Assembly: GCA_035645145.1 (NCBI GenBank)
Contig: DASQNC010000007.1
Coordinates: forward strand, 1 to 64,000
Direction: 5' to 3'
DNA: 64,000 bases
Source of the DNA: Azospirillaceae bacterium
GTDB lineage: Bacteria; Pseudomonadota; Alphaproteobacteria; Azospirillales; Azospirillaceae
Below the pieces are notes generated by a model. The model was not told where the DNA came from. It ran no database searches and saw only the letters and a program-made list of their open reading frames with translations. The translations under genes were made by a program, and so were the position numbers. Of the stretch, positions 9,048-22,582 are shown piece after piece (position 1 is the stretch's first letter; each line of letters starts with the position of its first letter).

Positions 9048-10328
9048 TCAGGCCTCGACGGCGCGGGCGCTTTCGATGGCGTCACGCAGCTTTAGCCCCT
9101 TGCGCAGGACGCTGTCGACCATCCGGCCCTGGACGCAGCGCAGGCCGAAGCGCTTGGCGAACACCAGACCCGCCACCGTGCCGCACCGCGCCAGGATGAA
9201 GCGGGTGGGGTGTGCTTCCTTCAGGCCCCTGGCGAAAGCGGCGCTTTCGGCCGGGTCCAGGTTGGCGGCATCCTCGGTCCAGAAGACCTTGGCGTAATCG
9301 GCCTGCAGAAGGGCAAGGTTGAAGTTCGCCACCGAGAACGGCGTCATGCCGTCGATGCAGATCTTGTAATTGCGGGCGCGGGCGAACTCGAGCACCTCGG
9401 GGTACATCGCCTCGTTCGCCAGCACGTCGCTGAGCTGCAGTTCCAGCACGATGTTGCCCCGGACGTCGGCGGTGATCCGCTCGTCGAACTTCACGAAGGT
9501 CGCCGACAGCACCGTGGGCAGGTTGATGTTGATGCCCACCTTCTTGCCGCGTGCCATCTCCAGCTGGTTGCCCAGCACACGCAGCATCGAGACGTCCAGG
9601 CTCGAGGTGAAGTACTGGAACAGCCACCGGTTTCCGGCGATGTCGAAATCCGGCGACAGCCGTTCCTCGATCTGCTTCACCGACATGTAGAGTTCGTAAT
9701 AGAGCGCCGGATCCGCTCCGTCGATGTCGGCGTCCATCACGGGCTGGTTCAGCAGGAACGGCGAGAAGTCCACCATCGAGATGGACTTTTCCAGACGCGC
9801 CATGGCCTCCAGCGTGATGGGGGGCTTCGTCTTCGCCAGCTCCGTGGGCATCGCATCGTCGACGATCTTCAGACCCTCGACGAACCGCAGCAGATCGTTG
9901 TAGCGGAGCGAAAGCTCCAGGATCGAGAAGAACGAGTCCTCTTTATAGGGATTCTGCGCCCCCATCCTTGTCTTGTTCAGAAGAAACCGTTCGATTTTCT
10001 GACAGACTTCGGAGATGGTCGAGAATTTCAGGCCCTTGTACAGCACGATCACGTCGGAATTCGACATGCTGAACTGCTGCATGAAGGCGGCGCTGGCCTG
10101 GATTTGGTGGAACGCCTCGCGGATCAGGTTCAGGTAGAAGGGGTCCTTGTCCTTCAACAAGGAGATGTGGAAGTGGATCGCCCGCAGGCCCTGCACCTCG
10201 CGCGAGGCCTGCTTCAAAAGGCCCAGCAGCCTGTCGTCGTCGTCCGCCGACCTTTCAGGCAGGGCGCCTTTGCGCTCCCCAGGGCGCACCCGCACATGGT
10301 CGCCCGACGGCCACTCCGGCTTGCGCAT
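9048..10328 (-). CDS. Degenerate EAL-domain protein, probably catalytically inactive
   Basis: The 426-residue protein has an N-terminal half with no clear enzyme motif and a C-terminal region (about 240-420) following the EAL phosphodiesterase fold. Residues 295-298 (LELQ) match the strand before the metal-binding Glu. Residues 324-329 (CIDGMT) occupy the position of the DDFGTG motif, and 344-348 (DYAKV) match the conserved Lys strand. The EAL signature itself and the second Asp of DDFG are missing, so c-di-GMP hydrolysis is unlikely; ligand binding or protein interaction is more likely. The ATG at 10326-10328 has GAGGAAG just before it; an ATG at 10361 would add 11 residues. It is divergent from acnA. 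Confidence 0.72.
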   Translation of the reverse strand: MRKPEWPSGDHVRVRPGERKGALPERSADDDDRLLGLLKQASREVQGLRAIHFHISLLKDKDPFYLNLIREAFHQIQASAAFMQQFSMSNSDVIVLYKGLKFSTISEVCQKIERFLLNKTRMGAQNPYKEDSFFSILELSLRYNDLLRFVEGLKIVDDAMPTELAKTKPPITLEAMARLEKSISMVDFSPFLLNQPVMDADIDGADPALYYELYMSVKQIEERLSPDFDIAGNRWLFQYFTSSLDVSMLRVLGNQLEMARGKKVGININLPTVLSATFVKFDERITADVRGNIVLELQLSDVLANEAMYPEVLEFARARNYKICIDGMTPFSVANFNLALLQADYAKVFWTEDAANLDPAESAAFARGLKEAHPTRFILARCGTVAGLVFAKRFGLRCVQGRMVDSVLRKGLKLRDAIESARAVEA

Positions 10329-10424
10329 GCTTCCTCGTTCCCCCGACGGTACTCCATGCACCGCCGCATTTCATACCAAAGATCAAGCTTATAGCACCGC
10401 CCGGGTGTAGGGGTCATCCGGTTT

Positions 10425-10454
10425 GCGCGGCGCGGCGCGGCGCGGCGCGGCGCC
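10425..10454. repeat. GCGCG pentanucleotide tandem repeat
   Basis: Five perfect copies of GCGCG followed by GCGCC lie in the divergent intergenic region between the EAL-like gene and acnA, about 150 bp upstream of acnA. Such short tandem repeats can change length by slippage. Any effect on promoter spacing is speculation. Confidence 0.7.
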
Positions 10455-10602
10455 GGTCCGGCTTGGTGCCGGCCCTTCGGACCGCCCGGCTTTCCGGGCG
10501 CACGGCCGGGGTTTCAACGGCATTTGCGCCTTTGCCGAAGGTGCGCTACATGACGCGGGCTCCCCCATTCCTTGGCCCGAACGCACGCATGGAGCCCGCC
10601 CG

Positions 10603-13305
<2,703 letters not shown>

Positions 13306-13330
13306 GGCACCGCCGGCACGGCGCGGAAAG

Positions 13331-13364
13331 GAAAGGGCCTTCCGGGAAACCGGAAGGCCCTTTC
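13331..13364 (+). terminator. Hairpin terminator of acnA
   Basis: A perfect 15-bp stem (13331-13345 with 13350-13364) closes a GAAA tetraloop about 25 bases after the acnA stop codon, and GGCTTT follows. The stem is exceptionally stable, although the U-tract is short. Confidence 0.85.
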
Positions 13365-13488
13365 GGCTTTGAGGGGGCCGAAAACCGGTCCCTTTGATTT
13401 TGATGAAACGGGAGGTGCAACAAAAGCGGCGCAAAGGAAAGCAATTGAATTATAGTCGCCCTGCTTTGCCGATGGCGTGAGAGTCCTT

Positions 13489-13896
13489 ATGACCGAAGAC
13501 GACATCGAATGGTTGCAGAAGACCTATGCTTCTCACAGTGATGGCGACAGCAGTCCAATCGTGGCCCGTCTGGCGGAGGATGTGGAATGGGTGTACGGGC
13601 CGCCCCATCCCGCGAACCCGCTGTCCGGCACGTGGCATGGCCTCGAAGGGGTGCTGCGCTTCTTCGACGTGGTCCGGCGTTATTGGATCATCGAGCACAT
13701 GACCAATGACGACATCGTGATCGACGGCGAGACGGCCATGGTGCGCGTTTTCGCCAGGATCCGCTTCAAACCCACCGGCCGCGCCGTCGACACCGTCATT
13801 CACCACCGCTTCGTCATCCGCGACGGCCTGATCCACCGGTTCGAGGAGGTGGTCAACCTGCCCGAGATCCTGACCGCGATCCAGGACGGGGATTGA
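13489..13896 (+). CDS. SnoaL/NTF2-like fold protein
   Basis: The 135-residue protein has the SnoaL/ketosteroid-isomerase-like layout. An N-terminal helix (MTEDDIEWLQKTYASHSDGD) is followed by a VARLAEDVEWVYGPP strand, then GLEGVLRFFDVV, and a four-stranded C-terminal sheet ending in HHRFVIRDGLIHRFEEVVN. These small proteins bind or isomerise hydrophobic ligands, or act as accessory domains; the ligand is unknown. The ATG at 13489 is preferred to a GTG four codons earlier. It lies alone between the acnA terminator and a convergent gene, and a short AT-rich stretch before it (13400-13460) probably holds its promoter. Confidence 0.75.
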   Translation: MTEDDIEWLQKTYASHSDGDSSPIVARLAEDVEWVYGPPHPANPLSGTWHGLEGVLRFFDVVRRYWIIEHMTNDDIVIDGETAMVRVFARIRFKPTGRAVDTVIHHRFVIRDGLIHRFEEVVNLPEILTAIQDGD

Positions 13897-14035
13897 TCCC
13901 GGACCGGTTCCCCGGCCCGGATTCCGGTTGCGGTCGGGGTGGAGCGGCCGGCGGTTGCGGCTTCCCGGTTTCCGGTGCCGACTTGATCCGGACACGGGGC
14001 ATGCCGCCCCGATCCGGGCGGGCGGGCACCGGCCC

Positions 14036-14599
14036 TTACCCCCGCCACGTGCGGAATTCCCCCACGTCCAAGTGGCAGAAGCGCTGGCCGGGGTAGATGC
14101 CGACGCCGCCTGCCTTCATCGAAACGAGCGTCCGGTAAAGCCGCTGCGTGGATACGCCGTCGACCCGGATGTCGGCGGCCATGCCCAGCATGTGGTAGCT
14201 GTTCTTCTCGCCCCCCACGAGCCGGTTGGTGGTCGGCGTGCGATAGCCGCACGTCACCTGGATCGGACGCCCGTCCAGCCGCCGTTGCAGCTCCGACAGG
14301 GCGTCGCACAGACGGGGGTCCAGCGGGCCCGGCTGCTCCTTGTGCCAATCGCGGAAGAAGTGGGCGAGCTGGCCCAAGGCGTCGGGATCGTACCGGCCGC
14401 GTCGGCGGTAGTTCACTTCCACGCGCTCGCCCGTGTACGGCGAAAACATGCGCAGGTGGCCGGTGCCGAATTGGGCGGCCGCCCCGACGTCCGCCATCAC
14501 GCCCGCCCTGGCTGCGCCAACCGGCGCCGTCAATGCCGCAAGGCCGGCCCCCAGCCCCGCGAGGAACGCCCTGCGTTGAAGTTCCGGTGTGCCCCTCAC
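14036..14599 (-). CDS. Tat-exported DUF882/YcbK-type (M15-like) peptidoglycan peptidase
   Basis: The 187-residue protein starts with a twin-arginine-like leader (QRRAFLAGLGAGLAALTAPVGAARA). The mature part carries YCBK-family landmarks: FFRDWHKEQPGPLDPRL, TCGYRTPTTNRLVGG, the metal-site segment SYHMLGMAADIRV and C-terminal FCHLDVGEFRTW. The relatives, E. coli MepK (YcbK) and the DUF882 family, are zinc-dependent endopeptidases cutting peptidoglycan crosslinks in the periplasm. The His and Asp ligands of the HxxxxxxD and HxD motifs are present, so it should be active. Length is typical. The gene stands alone with a long non-coding stretch before it. Confidence 0.87.
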   Translation of the reverse strand: MRGTPELQRRAFLAGLGAGLAALTAPVGAARAGVMADVGAAAQFGTGHLRMFSPYTGERVEVNYRRRGRYDPDALGQLAHFFRDWHKEQPGPLDPRLCDALSELQRRLDGRPIQVTCGYRTPTTNRLVGGEKNSYHMLGMAADIRVDGVSTQRLYRTLVSMKAGGVGIYPGQRFCHLDVGEFRTWRG

Positions 14600-14955
14600 C
14601 GCCCATCAGCCCCTTGTTATGGAAACGAGCCCGGGCTGTTAACCATCTCGGGCGGCCGAAGAACAAGACGAGGGGCTCCATCTACCCCCCTTTTCCCCCG
14701 TCCTGTTCTGTCGTTCGTGGAGGTCGCATGTCCGGCCGGTTGAGGAACGCTCCGACCGGGGCTGCGCCGTGCGTGCAGGGGCGATCCCCCATCCGGCGTT
14801 CCTCCCGGGACTCGACGATTGCCGGCCCGGGGCGGCCGGTGGCGTGACGGGTCCCGGACCGGGTGGCGAGAGGTCGGGCTTGCGTACCGCGGTGTGGCTC
14901 GCAATATCGGACCGCGGCCCGCCGCGGGCGGGACTGGAAGGATTGGGATGCGCCG
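14600..14955. other. Intergenic region between divergent peptidase and prfA genes
   Basis: About 355 bases with no supported gene. Open frames on both strands continue from neighbouring shadows and have no start context. It should hold promoters for the minus-strand peptidase and for prfA; a GTTAACC/TTGTTATGG AT-richer spot at 14615-14645 is the likeliest peptidase promoter area. Confidence 0.4.
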
Positions 14956-16010
<1,055 letters not shown>

Positions 16011-16014
<4 letters not shown>

Positions 16015-16940
16015 GCGGGTCCACCCCCCCGGCGCCCGCGGCCACCCGCGCCGGGGCGCTGGCCGCCGCGGTCCGGCGTTTGTCGGATGCGGGGGTTGCC
16101 GATCCGCGCCTGGACGCCCGCCTGCTGCTGGAGGCTGCCGCCGGGGTCGACCGCACCGCGCTGCTGCTGGAGCCGGACCGGGCCCTGGACGGGGATGCCG
16201 CCGCCCGATTCGAGGCCATGGTGACCCGCCGCGCCGCGCGGGAGCCGGTCCACCGCATCCTGGGCGAGCGGGAATTCTGGGGGCTGCCCTTCCGCCTGTC
16301 GCCCGCCACCCTGGAACCGCGCCCGGACACGGAAACGGTCGTCGCGGCCGCACTCGACCTGATCGCCGACCGGGAGCGTGCGTGGCGGATCCTGGATCTG
16401 GGCACGGGCAGCGGCTGCATCCTCCTGGCGCTCCTGTCCGAACGCCCGGCCGCCTTCGGGATCGGGGTGGACCGGTCCGCCGGGGCGGCGGCCACGGCGC
16501 GGGCCAACGCTGTCCGGCTGGGTCTGGACGGCCGCGCGGCGTTTCTGGTCGCGGATTGGGGCGACGGCCTGGCGGGTCGGTTCGACCTGGTGGTTTCCAA
16601 CCCGCCCTACATTCCGTCGGGCGATGTCGCCGGCCTGGAGCCGGAGGTCCGGGACCACGACCCGGCCACGGCGCTGGCGGCGGGCCCGGACGGGCTGTCC
16701 GCCTACCGCGCCCTGGCGGACCGCCTGCCCGGCCTGCTTGCGCCCGGCGGGGTGGCGGTGCTGGAACTGGGGGCGGGTCAGGCGGCTGCGGTACCGGATC
16801 TCATGTCGGCGGCCGGGTTGCAGATCCTGGGCGTGCGGGACGACCTGGGTGCGGTCCCGCGGGCGCTCATGCTCCGGAACGGCGGCGGCCGGGTGGTGGG
16901 ACCTAAAAAAAAGTTTGGAACCAGCGGGTCTGGTGATTAG
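16011..16940 (+). CDS. prmC: Release factor glutamine methyltransferase
   Basis: The 309-residue enzyme methylates the Gln of the release-factor GGQ motif. Visible motifs are the SAM-binding DLGTGSG (residues 129-135) and the catalytic NPPY (197-200); an N-terminal helical domain contains [15 protein letters not shown]. The GTG start overlaps the prfA stop (GTGA), so translation is coupled. The C-terminus reads through an A8 run (16905-16912) into a short unconserved tail [13 protein letters not shown], slightly longer than needed by the fold. About 195 bases separate it from the DUF4167 gene. Confidence 0.94.
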
Positions 16941-17135
16941 GTTTTGTGTACTGGCGTTGATTGGCGTTTCGGCCACGACGCAACTGCGCGCCCAACGTTG
17001 TCCAACGTTGTCCCGGAAGAAGGCCCGTCCTTCGGAACGGACAGCGATGTTGATGCGGCGAAGACGCCGTTCCGGTGGTAAGCCGGCGGTCGTGGGGCAG
17101 CGCCAAGCCAAGCCGAGGGGCTAGAGTCGATCCGA

Positions 17136-17582
<447 letters not shown>

Positions 17583-17613
17583 GCCGGCGGGGCGCCCGCC
17601 GGGGTGCCGCGTC

Positions 17614-18768
17614 GTGAGACTCCTGTTCTGGGTTCAGCATCTCCTGGGCATCGGGCATGTCCGCCGTGCCGCACGGATTGCCTCGGACCTGGCCGACGCC
17701 GGGTTCGAGGTCACCGTCGCCGAGGGCGGTTTCCCCGTGCCGGGTGTCGACTGGGGGCGTGCACGGGTGGCCCGCCTGCCGCCGGCCCGTGCCCTGGACG
17801 AGACCTTCAAGACGATTGTCGGCGAGGACGGCCGGCCCGTGGACGCGGCGTGGAAAAAGCGCCGCGCCGCCGCGACTCTGGCCCTGGCCGCCGAGCGGAA
17901 GCCCGAAATCCTGCTGGTGGAAACCTGGCCGTTCGGCCGGCGGGCGTTCCGGTTCGAGTTGCGGCCATTGGTCGAGATGGCCCGGCTGCGCCGGCCGAGG
18001 CCGCTGGTCCTCTGTTCGGTCCGCGACATCCTGGTGGCGAAGGACGATCCCGCGCGGTTGGCCGAGATGGCGGACTGGGCGGAACGCGGCTTCGACCGGG
18101 TGCTCGTCCACGGCGATCCCGACCTTGTGCCGTTCGGGGCCACCTTTCCCCTGGCCGACCGCATCGCGGACCGGATCGTCTACACCGGCTATGTGGCACC
18201 GCCGGCCCGCCCCGTGGCCGCAGGGGCGGGTGACGGGCAGGGCGAGGTGGTGGTTTCCGCCGGCGGCGGAGCCGTCGGCGGGCCGTTGCTGGAGGCCGCG
18301 CTCGCGGCCCGGCCCTTGACGCCGCTGGCCGAAGCGCCCTGGCGCCTGCTGTGCGGTCCGGACATGCCCGACGATGCCGTCCGTGCGCTGACCGCCAAGG
18401 CCCCGCCCGGCGTGGTCGTCGAACGGGCGCGGCCCGACTTTCCGGACCTGCTGGCCCGGTGCGCCGTGTCCGTAAGCCAAGCCGGCTACAACACGGTCAT
18501 GGACCTTCTGCGTGCCCGGTGCCGGGCCGTGGTGGTCCCCTTCGCCCGCGGGGCCGAAACCGAACAGGCGCTGCGGGCCGAACTGCTGGCACGGCGCGGC
18601 GTGCTCACGATCGTGCCCGAAGCCGGCCTGTCGCCGCGGACCCTGGCGGACGGTATCGCCGCCGCGTTGGCCGCGCCCGCGCCGTCCGCCCTGCCGGTGC
18701 CCCTGGACGGGGCGGCCCGCACCGCGGAACTGGTGCGACGGCTTGCCGGTCCGGAACGCGCGGACTGA
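17614..18768 (+). CDS. MurG-like glycosyltransferase (GT-B fold)
   Basis: The 384-residue protein begins MRLLFWVQHLLGIGHVRRA, the glycine loop and G-H-x-R-R motif of a GT-B transferase related to MurG/GT28. The C-terminal half has the nucleotide-sugar segment VVVSAGGGAVGG and a SQAGYNTVMDLL motif followed by VVPFARGAETEQALRAELL, typical of MurG-type acceptor/donor sites. No membrane helix is visible; peripheral attachment is likely. Donor and acceptor sugars cannot be read from the sequence. It is a paralogue of the protein at 31841-33076 (same GLGHLRR and GGYNT motifs). The start is GTG at 17614; no ATG fits. An intrinsic-type hairpin follows immediately. Confidence 0.82.
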   Translation: MRLLFWVQHLLGIGHVRRAARIASDLADAGFEVTVAEGGFPVPGVDWGRARVARLPPARALDETFKTIVGEDGRPVDAAWKKRRAAATLALAAERKPEILLVETWPFGRRAFRFELRPLVEMARLRRPRPLVLCSVRDILVAKDDPARLAEMADWAERGFDRVLVHGDPDLVPFGATFPLADRIADRIVYTGYVAPPARPVAAGAGDGQGEVVVSAGGGAVGGPLLEAALAARPLTPLAEAPWRLLCGPDMPDDAVRALTAKAPPGVVVERARPDFPDLLARCAVSVSQAGYNTVMDLLRARCRAVVVPFARGAETEQALRAELLARRGVLTIVPEAGLSPRTLADGIAAALAAPAPSALPVPLDGAARTAELVRRLAGPERAD

Positions 18769-18772
18769 TACC

Positions 18773-18800
18773 GCCGAGCGCATGTCCCCATGCGCTCGGC
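18773..18800 (+). terminator. Hairpin terminator after glycosyltransferase gene
   Basis: A perfect 11-bp stem (18773-18783 with 18790-18800) and a six-base loop lie five bases after the stop codon, followed by TTATTCC. It probably separates the glycosyltransferase transcript from polA. Confidence 0.75.
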
Positions 18801-18950
18801 TTATTCCTCAGGCGCCGGCGGTCCTGTGGACCCTGGCTTGCGCGCCATCCGGCGCGGGGCGCGGTCGCGCCCTCCGGCATGCGACGGTCGATACCTTTCG
18901 CATGCCGGCAGACCCTCGACACCCCCCGTCCGGTCCGCCATCTTGGCGCC

Positions 18951-21857
18951 ATGACCGACGTACCGACCGCCGAACCCCGCTCTCCCGGCACCCCCTCCGG
19001 CACCGGCAAGCCCGCCGGGCTGTACCTGGTGGACGGCTCCGGCTACATCTTCCGGGCCTTCCACGCCCTGCCGCCGATGAACCGGCCCGACGGGACGCCG
19101 GTGAATGCCGTCTATGGGTTCACGGGCATGCTCATGCGCCTGCTGGCGGATCTGCATGCCGAGGCGGTGGCCGTGGTGTTCGACGCCAACCGCAACAATT
19201 GGCGGAACGCGGTCTACGACCAGTACAAGGCCAACCGGAGCGAGACCCCGCCCGAACTGGTGCCCCAGTTCCCCCTGATCCGCGAGGCGGTGGACGCCTT
19301 CAACCTGCCCGCCCTGGAATTGGAGGGCTACGAGGCCGACGACCTGATCGCCACCTACGCCAAGGTCGCGGCGGCCGAAGGCATCCCGGTCACCATCGTC
19401 TCGTCCGACAAGGACCTGATGCAGTTGGTGGGCCCCGGCGTGCGCATGTGGGACCCCATCAAGCAGAAGCCGATCGAGGCCGCCGAGGTGGCCGAGAAGT
19501 TCGGCGTCCCCCCGGAAAAGGTCGTGGATGTCCAGGCGCTGGCCGGCGACAGCGTGGACAATGTGCCGGGCGTCCCCGGCATCGGGATCAAAACGGCCGC
19601 CCAGCTCATCGCCGAGTACGGCGATTTGGAGACGCTGCTGGCCCGGGCCGGCGAGATCAAGCAGCCCAAGCGCCGGGAATGCCTGATCCAGTATGCCGAC
19701 CAGGCCCGCATCTCCAAGCGGCTGGTCCAGCTCGACGCCAACGCGCCGATGCCGCTGCCGGTGACGGACCTGACGGTCCGCGCACCCGATCCCGTCCGCC
19801 TCGTCAGCTTCCTGCGCGCCCAGGGCTTCCGCAGCCTGGTGCAGCGGGTGGAGCAGGAGGCGGCCAAGCTTGGCGTGCGCACGCCCGTCGCCCCACCGGC
19901 CGTGTCCGGCGGCGCATCCTCCGCACCGGACGGGGCGGACGAAGCGCCATCCTCCGGCAACGGGGCATCCGATAACGGGGCCGTTGTCCCCAGCCGCCGG
20001 ACCGAACCCGACGGGCCCGCGAACTACGAGCTGGTGGATACCGTCGAGGCATTGGATCGTTGGATCGCAATGGCGGCCGAGGCCGGCGTGGTGGCGGTCG
20101 ACACCGAGACCGACAGCCTGCTGCCCTCGGCCGCCAAGCTGGTGGGCGTGTCCCTGTCGGTGACGCCCGGCCGGGCCTGCTACATCCCGCTGGGCCATGT
20201 GGCGGCGGAGGCGCCGGTGGGCGGCGAGTTGGATTTCTCCGACCAGGCCCCGCCCCGGCAGATCCCGCTGGCCGAGGCCGTCGCGCGCCTGAAGCCGCTG
20301 TTGGAAAACCCGTCCGTCCTCAAGGTCGGCCACAACCTGAAATTCGACTGGCAGGTGCTGCGCCGGCACGGCATCGAGATGGCGCCGTGGGACGACACCA
20401 TGCTGATTTCCTATGTGCTGGACTGCGGCCGGCACAACCACGGCATGGACGACTTGGCGGCCCGGCACTGCAACCACACAACCATCAGCTACGACAGCGT
20501 CACCGGGACCGGGCGCAACCGCATCACCTTCGACCGGGTGCCCCTGGACAAGGCCTGCACCTATGCGGCCGAGGATGCCGACATCACGCTGCGGCTGTGG
20601 CGGGTGCTGAAGCCCCGGTTGGTGCGCGAGCGGGCGACCGCACTGTACGAGACGATCGAGCGGCCGCTGGTCCGCGTCGTCGCCGAAATGGAAACCCGCG
20701 GCATCCGCGTGGATCCGCGCGTCCTGCAGGACCTGTCCCGACGGTTCGGCGAACGCCTCCAGCGGATCGAGGCCGAGATCCACGGGCTGGCCGGCCGGGT
20801 CTTCAACGTCGGCTCGACCAAGCAGCTCGGCGATGTGCTGTTCGGCGACCTGGGCCTGCCCGGCGGGCGCAAGCTGAAGACCGGCGGCTATTCCACCGAC
20901 AGCGCCGTGCTGGAACCCCTGGCCGAGCAGGGGCACGACATCGCGGCCAAGGTGCTGGCCTGGCGGCAGACGTCCAAGCTGCGCTCGACCTACACCGACG
21001 CCCTGCAGGAGCAGATCCAGAAGGACGGCCGGGTGCACACGTCCTTCTCCCTGGCGTTGACCAACACCGGGCGCCTGTCCTCGTCCGATCCGAACCTGCA
21101 GAACATCCCCATCCGCACCGAGGAGGGGCGCGAAATCCGCCGCGCCTTCGTCGCCGAACCGGGATGCAAGCTTCTGTCGGTGGACTATTCGCAGATCGAG
21201 CTGCGCCTGATCGCGGAGATCGCCGGCATCGACGCCATGAAGGAGGCGTTCAACGCCGGCATCGACATTCACGCCGCCACCGCCCACCAGGTGTTCGGCG
21301 TGCCGCTGGACCAGATCAACGGCGACCTGCGCCGGCGTGCCAAAACCATCAACTTCGGCATCATCTACGGCATTTCGGGCTTCGGCCTGGGCCAGCGCCT
21401 CGGCATTCCGCCCGGCGAAGCCAACCGCTTCATCCAGCAGTACCTGGACAAGTACTGGCAGCTCCGCGACTACATGGAGAAGACCAAGGAGGAATGCCGG
21501 GCGACGGGCTACGTCACCACCCTGTTCGGCCGGCGGTGCCACATCCAGGGCATCCGCGACCAGAACCCGAACCGCCGGGCTTCCGCCGAACGCCAAGCCA
21601 TCAATGCGCCCATCCAGGGCACCGCGGCCGACATCATCAAGCGCGCCATGGTGCGCATCCCCGGCGCGCTCGATGGGGCCGGGCTGAAGGCGCGGATGCT
21701 GTTGCAGGTGCACGACGAACTGCTGTTCGAAGTGCCCGAAGCCGAGGTCGAGGCGACGACGGCCGTGGTGCGGGCGGTCATGGAAGGGGCCGCCAACCTG
21801 TCGGTCCCGCTCCTGGCCGAGGCCGGCGCCGCCGACAATTGGGCCGACGCGCACTGA
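18951..21857 (+). CDS. polA: DNA polymerase I
   Basis: This 968-residue polymerase has all three classic domains. The N-terminal 5'-nuclease (about 1-310) carries YLVDGSGYIFRAFHALPP and VVSSDKDLMQL. The 3'-5' exonuclease (about 370-560) keeps Asp384/Glu386 in DTETDSLL, KVGHNLKFDW and YAAEDADITLRLW, so proofreading should be active. The polymerase has motif A VDYSQIELR (Asp745), motif B RRAKTINFGIIYG and motif C VHDE (Asp922). It serves in gap filling and RNA-primer removal. A Pro/Ala/Ser-rich linker near 310-360 separates the first two domains. The ATG at 18951 begins MTDVPTAEPR; the frame is open upstream but that lies behind a terminator. Confidence 0.97.
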   Translation: MTDVPTAEPRSPGTPSGTGKPAGLYLVDGSGYIFRAFHALPPMNRPDGTPVNAVYGFTGMLMRLLADLHAEAVAVVFDANRNNWRNAVYDQYKANRSETPPELVPQFPLIREAVDAFNLPALELEGYEADDLIATYAKVAAAEGIPVTIVSSDKDLMQLVGPGVRMWDPIKQKPIEAAEVAEKFGVPPEKVVDVQALAGDSVDNVPGVPGIGIKTAAQLIAEYGDLETLLARAGEIKQPKRRECLIQYADQARISKRLVQLDANAPMPLPVTDLTVRAPDPVRLVSFLRAQGFRSLVQRVEQEAAKLGVRTPVAPPAVSGGASSAPDGADEAPSSGNGASDNGAVVPSRRTEPDGPANYELVDTVEALDRWIAMAAEAGVVAVDTETDSLLPSAAKLVGVSLSVTPGRACYIPLGHVAAEAPVGGELDFSDQAPPRQIPLAEAVARLKPLLENPSVLKVGHNLKFDWQVLRRHGIEMAPWDDTMLISYVLDCGRHNHGMDDLAARHCNHTTISYDSVTGTGRNRITFDRVPLDKACTYAAEDADITLRLWRVLKPRLVRERATALYETIERPLVRVVAEMETRGIRVDPRVLQDLSRRFGERLQRIEAEIHGLAGRVFNVGSTKQLGDVLFGDLGLPGGRKLKTGGYSTDSAVLEPLAEQGHDIAAKVLAWRQTSKLRSTYTDALQEQIQKDGRVHTSFSLALTNTGRLSSSDPNLQNIPIRTEEGREIRRAFVAEPGCKLLSVDYSQIELRLIAEIAGIDAMKEAFNAGIDIHAATAHQVFGVPLDQINGDLRRRAKTINFGIIYGISGFGLGQRLGIPPGEANRFIQQYLDKYWQLRDYMEKTKEECRATGYVTTLFGRRCHIQGIRDQNPNRRASAERQAINAPIQGTAADIIKRAMVRIPGALDGAGLKARMLLQVHDELLFEVPEAEVEATTAVVRAVMEGAANLSVPLLAEAGAADNWADAH

Positions 21858-21875
21858 GGCGCCGGGGGACCGCCC

Positions 21876-22418
21876 TCAGACCGGTTTCAGCGGCCGGTGC
21901 GGCGGCGGGGGCGCTTCGACCGTCACCCCGTCGCCGGGGCGGACCACCCCGCCCGTCACGACAATGCCCATGATCCCCGCCTTGCGGACCAATCCACCGT
22001 CCGCGTCGCGGTCCAAGACCGCCGCCATCAGGCCCGGCCGGAACCGGTCCAGCTGGAAGCACGGGTTGCGCAGGCCCGTCACCTCGACCACGGCGGTGCC
22101 GCCCAGGTGGAGCCGGGCGCCGGTCGGCAGGCCCAGCAGATCGATGCCGCGGGTTGTGATGTTCTCGCCCATGTCCCCGGCCGACACGTCGAAGCCGGCG
22201 GCCCGCAGCGCGTCGTGCAGCTCGGCATGGATCAGGTGCACCTGGCGCAGGTTGGGCCGTGTGGGGTCCTTGGCCACCCGCGACCTGTGCCGCACGGTCC
22301 TGCCCATGTGGGCGTCATCCTCCACGCCCAGGCCGGCCAGAAGCCGGATCTCGTCCCGGTTCTCCTTGGAGAACGTGTGCTTCGCACCGCGGCTGACCGC
22401 CGTTACCGTCCCGTCCAT
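21876..22418 (-). CDS. MOSC-domain protein
   Basis: The 180-residue protein contains the MOSC (molybdenum cofactor sulfurase C-terminal) pattern: MDGTVTAVSRGAKHTFSK at the start, HAELHDALRAAGFDVSAGDMGENITTRGIDLLGLP, and the conserved cysteine in RNPCFQLDRF. MOSC proteins handle sulfur on molybdenum cofactor or cysteine-derived persulfide; stand-alone versions such as YiiM confer resistance to N-hydroxylated bases. Which applies here is unknown. The ATG at 22416-22418 matches the YiiM-like N-terminus; a start at 22580 would add unlike sequence. It is convergent with polA, only 18 bp apart, and divergent from the amidase gene. Confidence 0.87.
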   Translation of the reverse strand: MDGTVTAVSRGAKHTFSKENRDEIRLLAGLGVEDDAHMGRTVRHRSRVAKDPTRPNLRQVHLIHAELHDALRAAGFDVSAGDMGENITTRGIDLLGLPTGARLHLGGTAVVEVTGLRNPCFQLDRFRPGLMAAVLDRDADGGLVRKAGIMGIVVTGGVVRPGDGVTVEAPPPPHRPLKPV

Positions 22419-22582
22419 CGCCCGTCCGTCCCGGTGCTCTGGAAACCGTCGATGCAAGCGGTTCGGCGCCGGCGGGTCAACGGCCTGCACGTGATGCCTC
22501 CAAGGGGGCTGGCGCAGGGGACCCGGCCGGCTGCTATGATGCCGGGCATTTTCATCGCCGTCCCTCCGAAGGCCCGCCACCC

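Noticed and set aside
16905-16940. A8 slippery run (A AAA AAG) at the end of prmC as programmed frameshifting
   Set aside because: A -1 shift would replace the last residues by a tail that stops within about eight codons (16936). No conserved downstream frame is gained, so it is probably incidental.
18801-21854. 1017-codon open frame antisense to polA
   Set aside because: Shadow of polA; no recognisable domain and no ribosome-binding site.
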